A program made the translations under genes and the position numbers. A stretch of 64,000 bases of DNA from Lineus longissimus (Eukaryota > Nemertea > Pilidiophora > Heteronemertea > Lineidae), in the NCBI RefSeq assembly GCF_910592395.1, contig NC_088308.1, forward strand, positions 20,785,501 to 20,849,500, read 5' to 3'. Within the stretch, counting starts at the first letter, position 1. Each line of letters begins with the position of its first letter. Positions 1-13,683 of the stretch are shown in pieces. The notes below the pieces were generated by a model. It saw only the letters and a list, made by a program, of their open reading frames with translations. It had not been told where the DNA came from and searched no databases.

Positions 1-2797
1 ATGTTCGAATCTCATCTGAACTCACCATGCTCAAGATGTTGTGGTTCATTTAAAGTTAGGCGGCTACACAATTAGCTGTCAAACAGTGCTGCATGTGATG
101 GTGATATTTCTCTGTGTTATAATGTATGAGGTATTATTACCCTACCATATGAAATATATGTTCTCTGAATAAATGCCTGGCCCAATGCACGTTGAGACGT
201 TGAGACTCCAGCATGACCTACACAACATACGTGCCTGCCGATGGTCCGCAAAAGTAAAACATTATCACAAGAAGGCCACTTCCGTCTTAAGTTGTGTACG
301 TGACTGTATGGGGTGGGTATTGATTTCTGAATTATCTAGTCCATTCCATACCATCAACACTACAATGTGCTTCATACACTGATCGAGATCTAACTGGAGA
401 TGTCACTAATCTAATTAATGCGAATGGTTTCATCGGATGGGTGGGCGGCGGAGGATGCTTTGGGCAACATTGTCTGGGAGTCTCCCCGGGGTGTGATGTA
501 TTATGGACTGGTTATTGTGCCTGGAAGAACTGTCTCCTCCAGTCATATAACGAATAGGCTGCTTTGCAACTTTATATATTTGGTTCAACTTTGGCCTGGA
601 CATGATATGTTTTAGTGAGTAATTTGAAGTGCCTTACGATAAACACAAGCGCAGCGAACGCCTTTAAATGCCTGACAATGTACCTGTACAGGAGAGAACT
701 CCATGGCAAAAACCTCGTCGTTATAAATGATATGGTCGATATCAACCTCCCATGTCTTAATGGAATACGACACAGTGTTCATCATGCGTGAACTTATTGA
801 CATCATTACAATTAATTAGGTGTATTTATAACATGCCAGGTTCACTATCCTTGCTGTTAATTAGGAAGCAACGACATCAATGGCTATAAATACGCATGGG
901 AATGGTTTTCTTGAAAATTCGACTGAGATGAATGTGGTAAAATAAGGGCAAAATAACTTTATCTTTGTTGGCAAAAGATATTCAGCACTTACAGGTATGC
1001 CTAAAGATGCTGAAAGTCATCGCCAAAACGTACTTCCAGAAGCTGGTTCAATATTCAGACACACCAAACCCCTTGGAGTCTCAGCTTCTTATTAGCAGCA
1101 TTATATCTTCTCTGAGTAACATCTATATACCGAAGTACAGTATCCTATTTCCATCCAATTCTCAATCATCCCTCTAGACAAATATCCTCTCTTCACAATT
1201 GCGGCTTCTTTTCCTAGTCCATTGTGAACGCCTGTGTAATCTCACCCGGCGCATCCATCATAGCACAGGGCTCAGTCCCGGTCTATTGCGTTAGAGCTTC
1301 TTTGGCTAGTTATCACAACCGTCTATCATTCTGAATATTTGCTTCTACTGTCTGGGTGTATATTTTGCTGGTCAGAAGCAATAGAGCTTGCGAGGCACGA
1401 TCACGGGCCACATTCCTTGGTCATTAGGCTGATCCAGCCCGGGTTCATCAGACAAAGAGACCAACTTTCTTGAGATAAATTTCTCTTGATAGAACAGACA
1501 AGAACTCGATTTATTTCACTGATTGGGTCTGCTTCAGTTTCGTGGCACCCACGTGTATCTGTTGGCATTATTCACAAGGTTGTTGAATGGTTGTCGTCTC
1601 TCAGAATCTCAAGTCCAAGTCAACTAAGACCAGGATATAGCTTTTGTTCTTGATACACCACTCCACACTATTGAGACAATCCATCTTTGTTGCTGATCGT
1701 TTCATATTTATGGCTCACAGCACGTAAATTACAGCTTCCTTTCGATGGTATTGGCTACGGACATAGCTGTCCGGGCATAGCGGACAGCTTATCGTATACC
1801 TGGATGGGCGTAGCTTTTGTAATAAAATTTTCATTTGGTCTGTCCTGCTTTTATCAGCATTTAACATCACTAAAGGATACGGTTTCTCCAACAATGCAGG
1901 TTGACTCTTAAATGAACCAAAGTTGCGAATCTCAACCTACATTTTAAACCATACACGGATTCAATATACTGCCATCTTGAGTAGCCGCCTACAACTTAAC
2001 AACCATATTGGCCTCAGCGTTTGGAGGGAGACATGACCAGAATACCGGAACTCCGGTATGGCAGTAATCTCGGCGTTGCAGATGGATGTGTGTGGAGGCC
2101 ATGCATACTGAGTGGCGTGCTTTACACATCAGCATGCACGCCACGAAAGGGAGTGGGACTTTACGCTGAACAATGATGGCGAGATCGATTCGGCGTGATG
2201 AGGTTGATGGTTCCTTTTCTTAAGCTGACAGGCAATTTCGACAAATCTGATCAGATTCTGCAAATAGTGGAAGTCTTTACAATGCATGAGATGGACAGCA
2301 TCGAGCTGATGAACAATACGCGTTTCGCAAAGGTTCCTCCTTTACCGCAGTTTCTAATAGCTTCGTAGAAGAGAAGTAGGCTTAAGTCAGCATGCAGATT
2401 TACATGATCAGTTGTACAGTTTCTTTGGCCATTTTCTGCCCTTTGGCCATTTATTTCTTTTGATGAATTACATTTTAAAATACCTAACTATTCGCCGTTA
2501 ACCTCGATAATGCCTTGCAGACTATTGATAACTGTATATTCACTTTGGGATATGAAATCGACTCACAAAGGATAAACCACTGGCCAAGAAAGTTCAGAAA
2601 GTTCAATCTGAGATTAAACCTTCAGCTTTCCACCGGCTAGACAGAACTGGTCTCAGGAGAAATCACTGACAACAACAAACATAATTCATTCATCCTAAGT
2701 TACAAAGCTAATCGATTTTCAAGGGGAACTATACCAAGGAGTTTGTTCCCAATCCATCAAGAGCAGCTTTCTGAGGAACGAACTAAATTACAAAAGT

Positions 2798-2853
2798 CAT
2801 GTACAATCTACATGTACAATCTACATGTACGATCTACATGTACATTCTACATT
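2798..2853. repeat. 13-bp minisatellite, about four copies
   Basis: The unit CATGTACAATCTA is repeated about four times with single-base changes. The ACATGTACATG word it contains is scattered widely through the window, so this may be a local expansion of a common genomic word. Confidence 0.8.
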
Positions 2854-4259
2854 ACAGTAATTACAATAGTGTGACGTGGATTGACTCAGCGACCACATTT
2901 TTTTACATACGAACAGTGGTGTACATTTCGTATTCCATAGCAATGAAAGACATCTTTTCGTGGCGCTAAAATAGCAATCCGCATAAATGACGTCAGCCAT
3001 GTTTGTTTCAAAATGTTTGTCTGACCCTGACAATAGCAGCTTGATCACTTTCAGAATGTTTGTCCGCATTGACAATAGCTCATACAAAGGAAACATGACA
3101 TTACTTAATCCCCGACGCCAATTTCAGTTTTGTTGTCCGAATTTATGTGCTAAAAAGATTAATCGTGTGGTGTGCTATTATCAAACTTGTGACATAGACC
3201 CAAAGCGACTGAAAACATGGAAATAAAAAGATGCTTCTTTCTGCCACAATCTAAACCAATGACTAATTACGTAGCCGTAGCCTTATACGTTTACCAAGTC
3301 TGCATTTCACATAATTCGCAAGGCTGCACGCGCAGTGTATCTTTCTTCATACTATCAGAGGTAGCGTCACAAGTGGGAACTGGACTGTTGGCGGAAGCCA
3401 TTTGAAAACGATTTCTACGAATCGAGGGAAAAATTGTCTGTTCTGTGAATTTTTACACATCTCCTTTCTCTAACAAGGAAATTGTTTCGCACTGTGATGC
3501 ATGCTAAATGGCGGAGTAAACCTTGAATAGCTGCTGATGTATTCTGTCTCCCAGACGTTTCTGTTGCCAGCTACAACGTTTGGCAATAACCTTCAAACAA
3601 ATTCGTACGTGATTAATTACTTAGCAAAGGCCTGAACACGAAACCCAACCTTTGTCATCAATTTGGCTCTCCCACAGTGCGTCGTTTGGCACAACCAGTA
3701 TAAGTGCCATGAATTCAGCTCTACCGCAGTCTTTGTTTTGGCACAACCAGTGTTAGTATCAGCTCAGCCAATTCAGTATCTGACAGGCTTACAAATCATG
3801 GAGATAATATTCACGTAGCGGCTGTTAAATCTGCCACTTGGGCGGGATATCAGTCATACAAATGCCCCGTTCTGGACAGCGTCCTCTCTAACTTCGTCCA
3901 TACATTAACACAAACGGCGCCTTCCTTTGGGACCTCTAGAGCAATTCAGTCCCATGTGATAAGATAAGTTGACTCGTACATCTTGGAAAAGGTCTCCATG
4001 CCCAGGCCGGATCCATCCGTCACGTTAGTCATACTGCTAGTTTGGCATTTTCTTTATTGCGAGGCTTGCACGTCACATCGCATTTAGGGAGATGCACCAT
4101 GCAGCATGTTTGGGTGTTGGTTGTCTTCTAAGGGAACTAGGCTGGAGCTGCATTTCCAGTTCGTGGTCTCCAGGTGACTTATATTTATATATAAAGAAAT
4201 TGTCCAGGGACCATGTGCTCACCTCGGGTAATGTTAATGCATGTCATTTGCAGTGGATA

Positions 4260-4465
4260 AGCCTGATATCACATTTTCTAGGTTTTCACTTTTGGCCCCC
4301 TGGTGGCAAAGTTGAGAATCAGATTGGACTTCAGTGTCAGAGGTAACCTGACCTAGGGGGTCATGTGTACAAAGTTTCAAGTTGATACCTCTAGCAGTTA
4401 AGAAACGTGCCACTGTTTTTGAAACAGGATACGGACGACGATGGACGACGACGACGACGGACATC
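4260..4465 (+). repeat. Dispersed repeat ending in GAC trinucleotide run
   Basis: This stretch contains GGCCCCCTGGTGGC, then CAAAGTTTCAAGTTGATACC, then AGAAACGTGCCA, and ends in a GACGAC-rich run. The same ordered words recur at 61340-62140 inside an intron of the monoamine oxidase-like gene, so it is one member of a dispersed family. Elements of this appearance are, to my knowledge, common in molluscan genomes; I cannot confirm the family name. Confidence 0.75.
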
Positions 4466-7400
4466 GGACACTGCAGTATTGTATTGGCTCCCCTATGGAG
4501 AGCAAAAAAGGCAGGTATTTAAGTATATTCCATCACAACAGGCCAACAATTGACACTTCGTAACCATGACGTTTTAAACGCGTTTCCATTCCATACTTCG
4601 GGCAACATGATCAACTTCGCGAATAACACGTCTTCCCTAGCAAAGGTCACAATTAAAAGCAAAACCTCTACAAGACAGTCCTAATCAGGCTACAGCCTAG
4701 CAATTATCAGTAGGATTGGTGAGTGAGTATTGAGAACGTTTCCGTTACCAGCTCATCAGCTATTTTTGCTTGGATAAAAGCTTTCAGAGGAGCGACTTTA
4801 TAGCCAACTTAAGCTTTGAGTGACTTTCAACTGGAAACTATCTGATGGCATCCGGATCTGTCCTTTAGCTGTAATCACCTGTTCTTAAGAGAAGGCTTCA
4901 GCTTAGCCATCATGACATGACTTTTAATCACTCTTTAGTGATGCTAAGACGGCGTTGTCAACAGCTATATAAGCCATCTGGTTCCAAATACATACATTTC
5001 GTTCATCGTGTATCTGGCACTAGAACATTACGTTATCCTCTGTCACGCAAACATTTTTAGCGATGATTATTTCGTCTCCTTGGTAAGGCTGCTCCTTGAT
5101 CCAAACATGCATCCATCCGACAGTCGGTGTTGCCCCCTACGGGTAAGCAGGTTGACAAGGAAAACGGGAGAAGTTTTCAAGAGAAAGAAGCATTAGGCAT
5201 GAACAGAAAACGACGAATGTGGGAGGCAAAATACTCTCTCCTAATATTGTTTAAGTATTTTGTACTAATACTGTCTAAGTTTTCGTGACAACTTAACCGA
5301 GCAAGATTGCATTTCATGTGCTATAATACCATCGACGGAGCTTCAAAGAATAAAGCGATGTCGTTTTGTTGTTACCCGTGGACAACAAGCAGCTTTTGAC
5401 GTGTTCTAATGCTTTGGATGTCCACGATTAAACAACCTTAACGGCGGTAATATTGATAAACCAGAGAGACAGAATAAACGAATTAAGAGAATCCCTAACT
5501 ATTCGATAGGTTCAAGCCATTCACACTGTGTCAGATGAATGATCCAGCAGACCAAGTTTACAGTTGCTTTACTTCCCCTGACTACAAAGTATTGCCGATC
5601 CAAGGTGGTTCACTACAAAACTTTGTAGTTTCTGATCGAAGCAGCTGAGTGTGGCTTCCGGCCCTTCATCGGTAGAGCAGTTTGGATCACTGGTCGTGAA
5701 TGAGCCAAATGCTTGATATCATACTCCAAGTCATCAAAGTTAATATGGAAACTTTGAAACCCCTGACTACATCAGATAAGAATTATAACCGTCTGCTTGG
5801 GAAAGCTTAATGGGTGAATATCTATGCGTGCAGGAAGAACTGAACACTTTGTAGTTGCTGGTCAAAGTCAATGTGTTTGGTTTGTAGTCCTTTGTCAACC
5901 TTGCTTTGACCAAGAGTGAGCCGAGGCTGGGTATATTGGATGAAACCCGCCGAGTGCGAGGCGCTCTTCCGGGGAACTGACGGCATCAGCCTTGGGCCGA
6001 TGGACCGGAGGAGCATACTTTGTGTCTGCTGGTCAAAGGGATTGATTTAAGGGCCTCCTTAAAGGCTGCTCTATAGTCCGTCGATCTGAGTTTTTGTTCT
6101 AGGGCTTAATAGATTGTTGTAATCGCTTTAGTTAAAGGTTACTCCAATATATGAGTTTTGAAGGGGTCGAAGGCACCCCTTTCACCCCCAAATTTCTCCA
6201 GACACAAAACAATTCGGGTGTGTCCATTATATGGCCCAAACTGGTATCAAATTTGAATCACCAACGTGACTGAACCCGAGTAATTTCATGGTAAATCAAT
6301 AATGACTTGCGGGCTAAGCCAACAGGTGGAAATGACAGTAATTTCGTTATAGACTTCAGTTACAAGATAAAAGAACGCGGAAAACTGGTTATTACACGAA
6401 CTCCAATCGCCCAGCCAGGGATGGATAATCCTTTGTTTGAGGTAATGGTAATGTATTGACTTAGGGATTGGTATTGATTGCTTCTAGCCTGATCCATATT
6501 GAGACCGGCTCTCTACACTGTCAGAATTGATGGAAAAGTATGTAAATTAAAGCTTTGTGTTACCTTGTATTGCGTTACTTGTGCCACTTATTTAGACAAA
6601 TGAATGTGGCTAATAATGTACAGCCGTACCGGTTGACATCTCACGGAATTCGATTTCCTCAACTTTGCCATGATTATGGTTATGTGGTGTTACCAGAATG
6701 AAATGAAACGAACTGATCTGGAAAGAAATGATATCGTCGAAATGAAACCTGTGTTTTCTGAATGATGTCACATGTAGGTTCCGAGGGTTCTATACACAAC
6801 GCACTAGTGCAATCCATACTAGTCCGAGTCTCTTTCTTGCTACATGTATATGTATTTCGACGAATCGATTTCATTTCGAGGGATGCATTTCGCGGGTCAT
6901 ACATCGTTTCGTTTCTGACGATCTTGTTTCGATTCGATGGTTTTGTTCCCCATTTGTTAGCCCGAACGCCATGATTAATAGGCAATCTCTGACGATCGGG
7001 CGACATTTCTTTCTGGTTTCCGCAATTTGCTTTGAGAGTGGGGTATGAGTTTTGCTCTGATAATGCCTTTGGAAGGTGTAATTATGGTAAAATTACTTCC
7101 TGTGGGTGTGGTTCCTTTAGAGTCATATGTGATGGACCGCCGACAGGATGATGGTGCATGATTCCATGATAAGCGGGGATGAAATCAATATGCTTTGTTT
7201 GTTGGATTTGAAGGACTGCTGTGACGCGGTAATGGTTGTAATTTGACAGAGCCGTCTCGATATATTATAGTGTCACTGCAAATTCGCGGTTTTCATGTAG
7301 ATATTAGCCCATTTCCTAAGCAAATGGAAGTAATTTGCGCAAAAACATCCATCCCTTTGGCCTCTTTGAATATAAATATCTGGCACTGGTCTTTTCATTT

Positions 7401-7951
7401 CTGTGTATGGTTAATTAACCAGGCCACTTCCATCTCATTAGACCTGATAGAACATAAACGTATTGATTAGTAATTCTCATTAACTATATTACTAATCCTT
7501 TTTTGATTGCGCAGTCTGGAATTTGTCGGGGAAATTGCATCCTCAGATTTCATCTTCTGATCATCCAAAATGGGATTTTTATGTCCGAGTTTCGCATGAA
7601 CGCTTATTTTAAGGGTAAATCGCTGTCGTCGGAGCAACTGAAGGTTGATTACGCTGATTTTTCTCCGACCATTATCTGAACTTGATGTCGGACAACAGGA
7701 AATTGCCACCTATTTTTTTGTTCGTGCGCGGCAGGTTTATAAAAATGTGATAATCTCTGTTTTTTCCTAGAATCAGAGAAATATTTGATACGAAAAGGTG
7801 CGATGATCATGGCTCATTAGGCCGACATTATATTTCTGCTGTGTGTCTAGACGGTTCGATCCGCTGGTACAGAAAAATTGTACTATAAACTGTCAAACTT
7901 TCACCCCTCTTAAATCTTGAGATTTCATGTTCCGTTGCTCTATCTTTGCAG

Positions 7952-10900
7952 ATTATGGGTCGGTCCGCACTTTGGCCCTCCAGAAACACACCGGATCCGC
8001 TACTTCAATGCTATGCCTTACATGACCGATGATGACGTCCTCGAGAAACCTATATTTGAATCATTTCGACAGACGATAGAACGTGTAAATGATATTTTGA
8101 GAAAAAATCCGTTGCATGGTAAGTCGTTTTTTTAAACTATCACATTATTTAGGGAATGTAAAATACTCTTGAATTCCAATACGGTACAGTTGATGATAAA
8201 TAATGAATGTCTTGTTACATGCACGTGGAATTAAAATCAACAAATTTTGTGGCGTGACTATAGAACATTTCCTTTTCATTGCATTTTGAATTTGATACAG
8301 AAGAGTATCCATTATGTCATCAGTCGGTATATGATAGGTGGCTTTTAACTGCGTACAAAAACAGAAGAAAATATATACACAGACGATTGCATGGATGCAT
8401 TGTACCGGGCGTTTTCAAATTGGTTGCATTTTTGTTCTCAATGACAAAGAAAATGTATGGAACTTAATTCTCTGGTGGTGTTTTCTGTTAGTGGAGACCA
8501 ATTAGCTGAGCCTCTTATTGGTTTCTGTGGCAGATGCCTGTAGGGTTGCTGATGATGGAAAAACAAGCGCAGGCAAGCTAATGGAAAAAGTAAAAAGTAA
8601 GGTAAAGTGGTGCAATTATATGCATAGCCTCGGTTCAGCTGGCAGTACACAATAATGCACGCAGAGGCTATAATTGTCCCAGGATTGTAATTGTAACCTC
8701 CTTACTGTAAATAGTCTTCTCAAACACTCATTAAAAGTGACTAGTCGCTCCAGGATTTGCAGTTAGCAAATTCAGGCTTGCCTTTTGCTAACATTGATAT
8801 TCAAGAGACTCTCTCGGGTTCCCCTCCAGCATGCCAGGTTCATTGATGAAGTTGTTGCCATTATCTGTCGGTGGCATCAATTACCTCTTCATTCATTTCA
8901 ACCTTGTAACTAATGGAGCTGACAGAATGTGAAGTACCGAAAAGAAATCCAACGGGCTCAACTTGTTAAATGAATTCACCACTTTGGGGCAAAGAGTTTT
9001 TGAACTGGAGTCGTGGATGATGCGGAACAAAGGCGGTCAATGTTGCCGTAATAGGACACTTAAAAGCTTCCCAATTGGTCAGCTCGTAATTATTTTGAAA
9101 GCACTGACATGACTAAGAGATCGTTGAGAGAAATCTGGTCAATGGATGCAAAATATCAGTGGTTGGTAATCATGGTTTCAGTCATGGCAGTCGATTGAAT
9201 GTCCACGCCCATTTGTCGGTCGGTCTGTATACAGCGCGAAATTCGTTCAGATGAGAATGCGACCAGTCCATACATGTACCATGCCGGTACCATTTAATCA
9301 GGGAATAGAGTGAGTCCTCCTCCACTGTGAAAGGCAATTTCTGAACCAAATTAGCCACTTTCGTGACTGTTATACTTATAAGATACTTCCTACTGACAGC
9401 CGAAACACCCTGTTGCTACTTCTGGCAGTGGTGGTCTCGGCGTGCTATGGTATACGTCACTTTCATCACAGGGGTTCTGACAGAGTGAAGAAGAACGCGC
9501 GATAGAGGTTGACATTGCCTGATCAGTTGTCCACCAAACCCTGACAGATGAATGGTGTGGACTAAATCACAATATTGCGATGGGTACTGTACCGAAAGGA
9601 GCTGACATGGCTAATATATTGCCCGTCCAATTTGATATTGGGGAGGTGTTGACGTTTCGCCAGCCAACGTTTGTACACGTCATTAACCGACCCAATTGCT
9701 CTTTTCCGAAACATTTTGAAAGTTAGAAATTGGAATATTGTGCGAAGATCAGGCATACATGTATCACCTAACATTTGATTTTTGTCCAGCTATTACATGT
9801 ATATGCGTTGGAAACAAATTTATAGTCATTTATAGTTAGCTCAGCAAAGCGACAGTAATTCTGCTATTATTTGATGACGTCATTGTTATTGCAGCCAATC
9901 AATTTCTTTAAAATCTTTTGCAAAGACTATTTTGACATACATGTATAACATAAAATTTTGTGCGATTTTTTATTGCCCACTCGATACATTTGATTATTAC
10001 TATTCCTGTCATTTGTCAAACCACACAACCAGTCAGGATATCTGAAGATAGACACGCAGCTGAGTTCTAATTGATCGCGTGAAGTCCTTAACGTATGTTA
10101 TTTTTATTTCAACTCCTTCTTATAGGGATTGATAAATATCGCTGCCTTAATGATATCGTAACACCTGCAGTCTCGCGAAGAATAGTTTTGTATTTCATGT
10201 CAACTGCAACCTCACTGAATCATTTCGCATATTGGCACTAAAGGGTAGTCTTTTTACATTTGTCTCGGTTCTAGTGCAGCAACAACTTGCCCGCTGGGCC
10301 TGATTAGTGCTTTGACAACCCCTTCATCTCAAAGAATCATTCGCCTCGCACACTCATTAGGGGTTCATCATACATAATTAATAATTAAGATTGCTTGGTC
10401 TTCTGTTAATTAGGGTCTGTAAAGGTCCTTGCATGGATTAGCAACTGAAGAAATTAGTACTTTCTTAGGAAGTAATAAATAATTTGGAACTTCGGCCACT
10501 AAAAATGTTTGTGGTGTATCAGGGCAGAATTAGAGCGTGAAGGCGACGTACACGATTATCTTGTCAGCACGGGTCCCTATTCCCGAATACCTTTCCATAT
10601 CAATGTGATGCTGCCGATGGACGCAATAGGGGTAGAAACCAAGGAAATGATGATAAAGCCATGAACACATTAATTAAGTTTTAGTTGCCAGAGTTTTGAT
10701 TGTAGAAATATTCTACTCACCCTTCTATTCGTGTTATTTCTCGTTTCAGGTAAAATAGTGACAGTAGAAACACAAGAGATGAAATACAAAGAGTTTAGTA
10801 ACGGTTTAGACCCCGACAAGAGCTATTCTGCCGAGGGGAACAAGTGCGTGGAATATTTCCTGGTGTGTATCAGGATATTCTACGTGAGTGGTGCTCCAAC

Positions 10901-13509
10901 GTATGAGGAAATAGGTAGGTGTATGTTGGGCGAAGAAAAGTATGGGTTGCAGCGTGAATGCAGAGGAACGTCACTTTCAAAATTTTCCGGATGACGTTCT
11001 GGGCCCTATTGTCATGTGCATATTTCAATAAAAATGTGACTTCCGAGCTTTTGGAAAACCCTTTCAGGCTTCATTTCACTAGGTTGTATATATTCGTCAT
11101 GGCTTAATACCCTAAGATGTTCTCTACGAGTGTTGCGGCTTTTCGCTCTAGGGTTGCTTTTCGCTCTAAGGTTGGGTGTATTAAGTAGTCCTGTTCAAAG
11201 CATGTCACTAGGATTTGCACTTATTGGGGAGGAGTAAATTTGCGTTCTCGAACTTCGTCCTGAAATTATTAGTTTATTTACTGTGATCTATTTCCCTGTT
11301 GTTTTACTGCATTTCAGGTTGTGCAGATTTTGTGCCACAATACCTTGAGTCGGGCTATGAAACATTCCAATCAGTGTTAAATAGAGCTAGCCTGTGGCTT
11401 CGACAGCAACATTCGATACGACTCACCAATATTCAATCAATGAATTATAAGGCTAAAAGTGGCGGTGGGTAGAATTTCAGTTAGATTAGATTCATTGATG
11501 TGTGTCTGATTGTGGTGAAGTTTCCTGATGCTGACCACGACGATTAGCCGTGTCTCTACAGTATCATGATTACGGAGGTACCGGGTCGGTAAGGACAGGA
11601 TGGTCTTCCACATTTCGCGGCGAAGATTGGCATCGTGTACCGAGCAGCCCAGGGCTCTTGTCAGCCAAAGTCAATTACCTCGCGCAAATATTTACCGTCG
11701 CCATCCAAGTGATCCACGGGAGCAGCCGTAACAGAGTTATTAGAAAATTACATAGGGAAATCGATGGCGTGAAGAGTTCCTTTGTGCTGTTAGGCTCCAA
11801 TTCAACTTTCCATGCTTTTGGCTGATTGTATGGGTCGATTCAGAATTACCCTTTGAAGGGCATATCCCCATGTTATTCAAAGATGGTCATATCGATGCCT
11901 TACCCAGTTCTAAGTAGCCCCACTGGCTCTTTTTCTCAGCATCTAAATCCAAGATTCTCATTCGACAATTTGTGCTTTTACCCAATTCAAAATTACCCTT
12001 CATAACCAATTTAGTTTAAGCTACAAGTGAATGTCATGCTGGCTATGATTTTTAGAGGCAAAGCTAACTGACATTATCAAGAAAGGCACAACAAGCGTAA
12101 ATGTACCTTTTCAAGTACTAAGAGCTTGGTGTTTTGCCTATCCCTGCTACTAATTTAAGAATTTAGTGGGTGGTTCACATGAAGTCTTGCCTGAGTTTCT
12201 ACAAAGAATACTAATGCCACTGCTGTCACCACCGGCATTATCAGATCGTCACCCAGGACTTTTCACTTAGAGCAGACCATCCTTTTCAACTTCTATAGCT
12301 AATCCTCCCACATGCATAGCACAAATAATGAGCATGACAATAGGACCATTTCCATTTCCACTGAGGTTTGCAGATAAAGAGACATTTAGCAACCATTTCA
12401 GGAAATACAAAGTAGCTTAGCCAGCACTTAGGTACATAAACTTCCGCTAAACCAACCGAGTAATCAATTAAAACCAGAACTTGGTCCTATACCAGCAACT
12501 TTGTCACCCAACGCCTCCCGAAAGTTCCTTATCCGGCTTATTTGGCCATTTTGCTCACTCTATTTAACCGTTGGTCTCGTGACGGGGGTCAGATTCCAAG
12601 GAGATCATTGCTCTTACATCCTATGTTCGTTTATTTTCAGAGCCACTTGATACCCAGAGATCTTTCTATTCATTTAACGCTGGAAATGGTTGGGGAAAAG
12701 GGACCAAGTATTTGCGAATACTTCGTGTCTGTTACACGAAGCCTTCAGCGTTAGAAGTAGTTATTAATCGCCCACACCCGGTTATCACGTATAAGACTTT
12801 CTTTCCGGCCCAAATTACGAAATCGGGACCCTTTTCGCCACCGAAGTTTGAAACTCAACAGGAATGTATGCACAGGATCCAAACATGGTTAAGTTTAACA
12901 GGTAAGAAAAACCTGCTTTCTCTGCAGGAGAGTCAGTGGGTTGCAACAAGCGCATTCCTCACAAACGTCCTAAAGTACTGTTAGTCAATGCCATGTTTAG
13001 AGAACGCACAACAGATTTAAAGGAAACTAAAAACTGTTGGCAGCAACCTGAAGGGAATGACTAAAAGGTCTAACTTGTTGCCTTTTCTTACCTCATTATT
13101 TGACCTGTTCGCTGTAAAAGCCAACGGGTCAATTTTCTGCCTAGCGCCGAAGGGTGAGCTTAGCAAGAGAGCTTTTAGAGAAGCGATACGTGACAGCTTA
13201 GAAAACTCAATTCTTAATAGTTTTTCTTCAGATTCACGACTTCATGTATCACGCGATGTGATATATTTCTTAAACTCCATTGCAGATGTTGACGTCATTT
13301 CCGCAGAAACCTTAGCCGTGCGAATGTTGTCCGGTGGCCAGTACGGCAACGATGAACAAATGTTCACCTGGGACACGGGGACGGATGAGACCTGGCTTTT
13401 TGTACTGCGTGTCTACCTAAGTGGTTACTATATCGAACCGTCACCCTCCGACCTGCCCGCACTACCCGTTCCAAAACACGAACAAGAAGAATGCTGTACC
13501 ATAGTTTGA
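7952..13509 (+). CDS. Unassigned multi-exon protein, 5' end missing, possible CAAX C terminus
   Basis: Five exons join in phase: 7952-8118, 10750-10914, 11318-11464, 12641-12901 and 13232-13509 (stop TGA). They give about 339 residues. Each internal junction has GT-AG borders and phase 1, and the exons are clearly more coding-like than their surroundings. The first exon opens in mid-codon, so a 5' exon is missing. I do not recognise the family. The protein is soluble-looking, with no clear membrane helix or signal peptide in the visible part. Recognisable stretches are LWVGPHFGPPETHRIRY near its start, GNGWGKGTKYLRI in the middle and RMLSGGQYGNDEQMFTWD near the end. It ends EECCTIV, which fits a CAAX prenylation box preceded by a second cysteine; that is inference. 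The third intron is long (11465-12640) and could hide a skipped exon. Confidence 0.72.
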
Positions 13510-13524
13510 CGTTCATGTGATGTA

Positions 13525-13683
13525 GAGGGTGTCTCCGAAAAAAAGGTGACCCTGAGATAACCGGTTCATAGAACAAAGTTATAAATTTCATAAAATCGTG
13601 ATGGTCGTATTGAAAAGAAGGAGTTATCAGCTGCAGAAATTGTGGTTTGCTCTCTTCTAGGAATCTTTTTCTGAGACACCCTG
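13525..13683. mobile_element. Small inverted-repeat element (MITE) with TA flanks
   Basis: The left end GAGGGTGTCTCCGAAAAA and the reverse complement of the right end (CAGGGTGTCTCAGAAAAA) match over about 18 bases, and TA dinucleotides flank both ends (13523-13524 and 13684-13685). At 159 bp with no transposase, it looks like a Tc1/mariner-type MITE. It lies in the expected 3' UTR of the upstream gene. A related 92-bp copy is at 58779-58870. Confidence 0.72.

Larger units (their letters stand above)
1..7951. other. Gene-poor upstream region
   Basis: I recognise no coding exon or RNA gene here. The open frames are short, lack recognisable motifs and many do not begin with ATG. One or more upstream exons of the gene whose recognised part begins at 7952 should lie in this stretch or beyond the window, because that exon begins in mid-codon, but I could not identify them. 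A small perfect hairpin lies at 1765-1789 (nine-base arms), a 13-bp minisatellite at 2798-2853, and a dispersed repeat at about 4260-4465. Confidence 0.5.

Noticed and set aside
6680-7006. 108-residue minus-strand open frame
   Set aside because: No recognisable motif or splice context, and the underlying DNA has repetitive TTTCG/CGAAA words.
13057-13231. Upstream extension with an ATG of the last exon of the unassigned gene
   Set aside because: The frame is open by chance through intron sequence; a good acceptor (TTTTTCTTCAG) at 13231 and phase agreement with the preceding exon favour starting the exon at 13232.
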